This document shows positions 62,030 through 64,000 of a stretch of DNA of 64,000 nucleotides, in pieces. Origin of the DNA: Rhodococcus sp. KBS0724. Lineage in GTDB: Bacteria; Actinomycetota; Actinomycetes; Mycobacteriales; Mycobacteriaceae. The DNA lies in contig NZ_VCBX02000001.1 in assembly GCF_005938745.2 (NCBI RefSeq), positions 1,755,501-1,819,500 on the forward strand, given 5' to 3'. Within the stretch, counting starts at the first letter, position 1. Every line of letters starts with the position of its first letter. The notes beneath the pieces were generated by a model. That model was not told the DNA's origin. It did no database searches and was given only the letters and a program-made list of their open reading frames with translations. The position numbers were made by a program, and so were the translations under genes.

Positions 62030-62935
62030 GTGGCAACAGCGCGCGCGAGGTATTCGACAGTTGTTGCAGCAGTGCTGGTCCTGCCCGTTCTGACCGGATG
62101 CACCAACAGTGATTCCGTGATAGGCAACGACGCCGCCGGCACAGCGGAACAGGTGGTCGTGGCGTCGGGGGAGTCGGTGGAGGGTTCGGTTCTGGCCGAA
62201 GTGTATGCAACCGTGCTGGCGTCGTCAGGGGTGCCCAGTCGGGTCGAGGAACTCACCGGCGGACGGGCGGACGCACTTGCTGCGCTCGACGCCGCGCGTG
62301 TGACGTTGGTACCGGAGTTCACCGGTTCCCTTCTCACCTACTACGAACCGCAGAATCCCGCGCGCACCGCCGACGACGTCTTCGAAGCGCTGAGTCGTTC
62401 TCTGCCCGAGGGTCTTTCGGTTACGGACTACGCAACCGCAGAAGACCGGGCCGTCGTGGCATTGGGACGTGATTCCGCACAGGCGCGCACCCTCGAGGCA
62501 TTTGCACCCCGGTGCGCCGCGACTGTTGCCGTCGTATCACCACGATTTGCAGAAGACGGTGCACTGGAACAATTGACGGAAGGCGCCGACTGCACTTTTG
62601 CGCGCGTCGAACAATCAGCAGTAGACATCTCGGACACTGCCGCGGCACAGCCCACTGCCTTTGGAACTACGACTGCCTTCGGAACTACGACGCTCTCACC
62701 CCTGGCTCAGTCCGCGGCTGTCACCGTGTTGGCCGATCCGGATCACATCCTTGCTGCGCAGAACGTCGTCCCACTGTTTCGCACCGGTGCACTCAGTGAT
62801 CCCGCAGTCAAAGCGCTCAGTGTTGTTGCGGGTGAACTGTCCACGACGGACCTGGCCGCGATGATCGACCAGGTCCGGCGTGGGCAGGCAACACCGTCAG
62901 CGGTTGCGCGATCCTGGTGGGACACACGTCAATGA
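62030..62935 (+). CDS. Orphan OpuAC-like binding lipoprotein with AFGTTT repeat
   Basis: The 301-residue lipoprotein has lipobox L-T-G-C (Cys about 24) and an OpuAC-like fold matching the divergent opuCC protein (V-A-S-G-E-S-V-E-G-S, P-E-F-T-G-S-L-L, A-Q-N-V-V-P-L-F). A short A-F-G-T-T-T repeat (coded by two 18-bp units at 62657-62692) lies mid-protein. It likely serves as a second binding protein for the divergent transporter; the start GTG 62030 or 62006 is uncertain. Confidence 0.8.
   Translation: MATARARYSTVVAAVLVLPVLTGCTNSDSVIGNDAAGTAEQVVVASGESVEGSVLAEVYATVLASSGVPSRVEELTGGRADALAALDAARVTLVPEFTGSLLTYYEPQNPARTADDVFEALSRSLPEGLSVTDYATAEDRAVVALGRDSAQARTLEAFAPRCAATVAVVSPRFAEDGALEQLTEGADCTFARVEQSAVDISDTAAAQPTAFGTTTAFGTTTLSPLAQSAAVTVLADPDHILAAQNVVPLFRTGALSDPAVKALSVVAGELSTTDLAAMIDQVRRGQATPSAVARSWWDTRQ
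62657..62692 (+). repeat. Two tandem 18-bp coding repeats (A-F-G-T-T-T)
   Basis: GCCTTTGGAACTACGACT is followed directly by a copy differing at two positions. The duplication adds six residues to the binding protein and looks recent. Confidence 0.8.
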
Positions 62936-63861
62936 CGGACCGCATCGGCTGACGTGTCCGCGGCGCGGGCATCGTGTGATGTCAGGAATTGTCCCAGATC
63001 GGCTATCGCGTCGGCAGCTTCGGAGACGAGCGACGCCTGGGCGTGCGCGACATGCCACAACCGTGCGTATTCGATCAGCGACACGTCGACGCCCGCTGCG
63101 GTGAGTTTGTCCGCGAATTCCACGACCTGAGGGTAGAGGACTTCACTTGATCCGATGTGAATCCTTGTGGGCGGCAGAGTTTCGAGGTTTCCGTGCATGG
63201 GCGCGTAGCCGGGATCTGTGCGGTTGCCGTGTCCGAGGTAGGCGTCGGCGGCGTCGAACGACCAGCCGGTGTTGACGACCAGATCGGCTTTCTTTCCGGC
63301 ACTGCGATCCCCGGGGTCCACCCAGGGTGAGATCAGTGCCAGCGCCCCAGGTTGTACGCCGTGACGCTCGATGAGGCGAAGTGCCGTTGCCACCGCCAAA
63401 CCGCCGCCGGCGCTGTCGCCGGCAATGGCAACCTGCTCGGGCCGGTAGTCGAATTCGGTGATCAGTTGCATGTAGGCCGCGGCGGCGTCGTCGAGCGCCG
63501 CGGGATAGGGGTTTTCCGGAGCGAGCCGGTAGTCCAATGTGAAGACAGCTCGGGAAGATTCGCGTGCCAGATGTGCGGCCAGGCTGCGGTGTGTGTTCAG
63601 TGACCCCAGTGTGTATGCGCCGCCGTGCAAGTACAGCACTGCCGACGGGCGTTCGGTGGCCCCCACTGTGATTCGTTCGGCGGGTCGGCAGGCGAGTTCC
63701 AGCGGGCGCACGACGGCGCCCGCTGGAATCTGCTGCAGAGGAGCTCCGGCCTCGAGTAGCAGACGCTGAACCCGATACGGCAGCCGTGAGTTGAATGCCA
63801 GACGGAAGTACGGCTTCAACAGAAAGGCGACCACGGGTAGCGGAAGGGTGAACGTGCTCAC
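62929..63861 (-). CDS. HSL-family alpha/beta hydrolase (esterase/lipase)
   Basis: The 310-residue protein has the H-G-G-A oxyanion motif (about 78-81), the nucleophile G-D-S-A-G-G (about 145-150) and a C-terminal catalytic His near L-W-H-V-A-H. These mark the hormone-sensitive lipase (LipH/Est) family. GTG 63861 overlaps the stop of an upstream SDR gene (GTGA). Its 3' end overlaps the orphan binding protein by 7 bp. Confidence 0.9.
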   Translation of the reverse strand: MSTFTLPLPVVAFLLKPYFRLAFNSRLPYRVQRLLLEAGAPLQQIPAGAVVRPLELACRPAERITVGATERPSAVLYLHGGAYTLGSLNTHRSLAAHLARESSRAVFTLDYRLAPENPYPAALDDAAAAYMQLITEFDYRPEQVAIAGDSAGGGLAVATALRLIERHGVQPGALALISPWVDPGDRSAGKKADLVVNTGWSFDAADAYLGHGNRTDPGYAPMHGNLETLPPTRIHIGSSEVLYPQVVEFADKLTAAGVDVSLIEYARLWHVAHAQASLVSEAADAIADLGQFLTSHDARAADTSADAVRH

Positions 63862-64000
63862 TTGGGCATCACTCGGCCGGCGATGGTGGCCACGACGCGT
63901 TGGTACCCCGAACCGACAAGACGAACCCACGCGTCGAGCGCGATCGCGTCCATTCCGATCAGCACGCGGGGCCTGCCTTTGCGAACCCCGTTCACGATGG
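63858..64000 (-). CDS. SDR-family oxidoreductase, C-terminal end only
   Basis: The reverse frame open to the window edge reads about 47 residues (G-V-R-K-G-R-P-R-V-L-I-G ... D-A-I-A-L-D-A-W ... M-P-K), a tail typical of SDR family dehydrogenases. The 5' part lies outside the window. It would be upstream of, and co-translated with, the hydrolase. Confidence 0.6.
   Translation of the reverse strand, partial: IVNGVRKGRPRVLIGMDAIALDAWVRLVGSGYQRVVATIAGRVMPK

Noticed and set aside
1..64000. Integrated element, prophage or defence island
   Set aside because: No integrase, tRNA-adjacent repeat, transposase, restriction or CRISPR gene was seen; most genes are conserved actinobacterial core genes.

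Overview
The window reads as chromosomal core DNA from a high-GC, mycolic-acid-containing actinobacterium, most likely Rhodococcus (erythropolis/qingshengii-like). Evidence: codon use is GC-rich, many genes start at GTG, the genome encodes mycothiol (mshB), F420 (fbiC) and GlgM/GpgS glucan genes, and gene order follows Mycobacterium tuberculosis from about Rv1157c to Rv1240. The PE/PPE genes, narGHJI, putB and the LpqY-SugABC trehalose importer of that region are not seen. I found no rRNA, tRNA, IS element, prophage or CRISPR array. The species guess is an inference from content, not from a search.

Layout. 0-4 kb: secreted Ala/Pro protein, phhB, mutT2, a tiny Cys/Lys-rich protein behind an IdeR/DtxR-like box, typA. 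4-10 kb: lpqW lipoprotein, mshB, a membrane protein, a HemD-like protein, and two bacterial-PH membrane proteins in an operon. 10-15 kb: fbiC, fdxC, dapC. 15-20 kb: a two-gene ThDP-enzyme/cyclase operon, pruA, fadD36. 20-26 kb: binding-protein/VWA membrane protein; a methionine aminopeptidase divergent from a small XRE regulator over a palindromic operator; a 13E12-type DUF222-HNH protein; a PTP-like protein. 26-38 kb: amino-acid permease, divergent dapD/dapE, two LOG proteins, fadD6, folP2, gpgS, a DivIVA-like protein, tag, a DUF3117-like small protein, an RlmA-like methyltransferase, glgM. 38-50 kb: glgC, O-methyltransferase, the sigE-rseA-htrA-tatB envelope-stress block, mrp, two lytic transglycosylases, a DUF1003 protein, an MgtE_N/CBS protein, a CitE-like lyase. 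50-58 kb: stress-protein-like membrane protein, AlkZ-like protein, SUFU and SRPBCC proteins, corA, PHP-MarC-Tyr/Asp-rich membrane protein operon, malic enzyme. 58-64 kb: complete OpuC-type osmoprotectant ABC operon, a divergent orphan binding protein, an HSL-family hydrolase and the 3' end of an SDR gene.

How the genes work together. dapC, dapD and dapE supply the succinylase branch of lysine/meso-DAP synthesis for peptidoglycan. glgC, glgM and gpgS feed alpha-glucan and methylglucose lipopolysaccharide. sigE/rseA/htrA sense and relieve envelope stress, and tatB serves protein export. mshB, mutT2, tag and the AlkZ-like protein handle redox and DNA damage. The OpuC operon and corA handle osmolyte and ion homeostasis. 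A recurring feature is leaderless promoters: a TANNNT-like -10 hexamer lies 6-8 nt before the start codon of at least eight genes.
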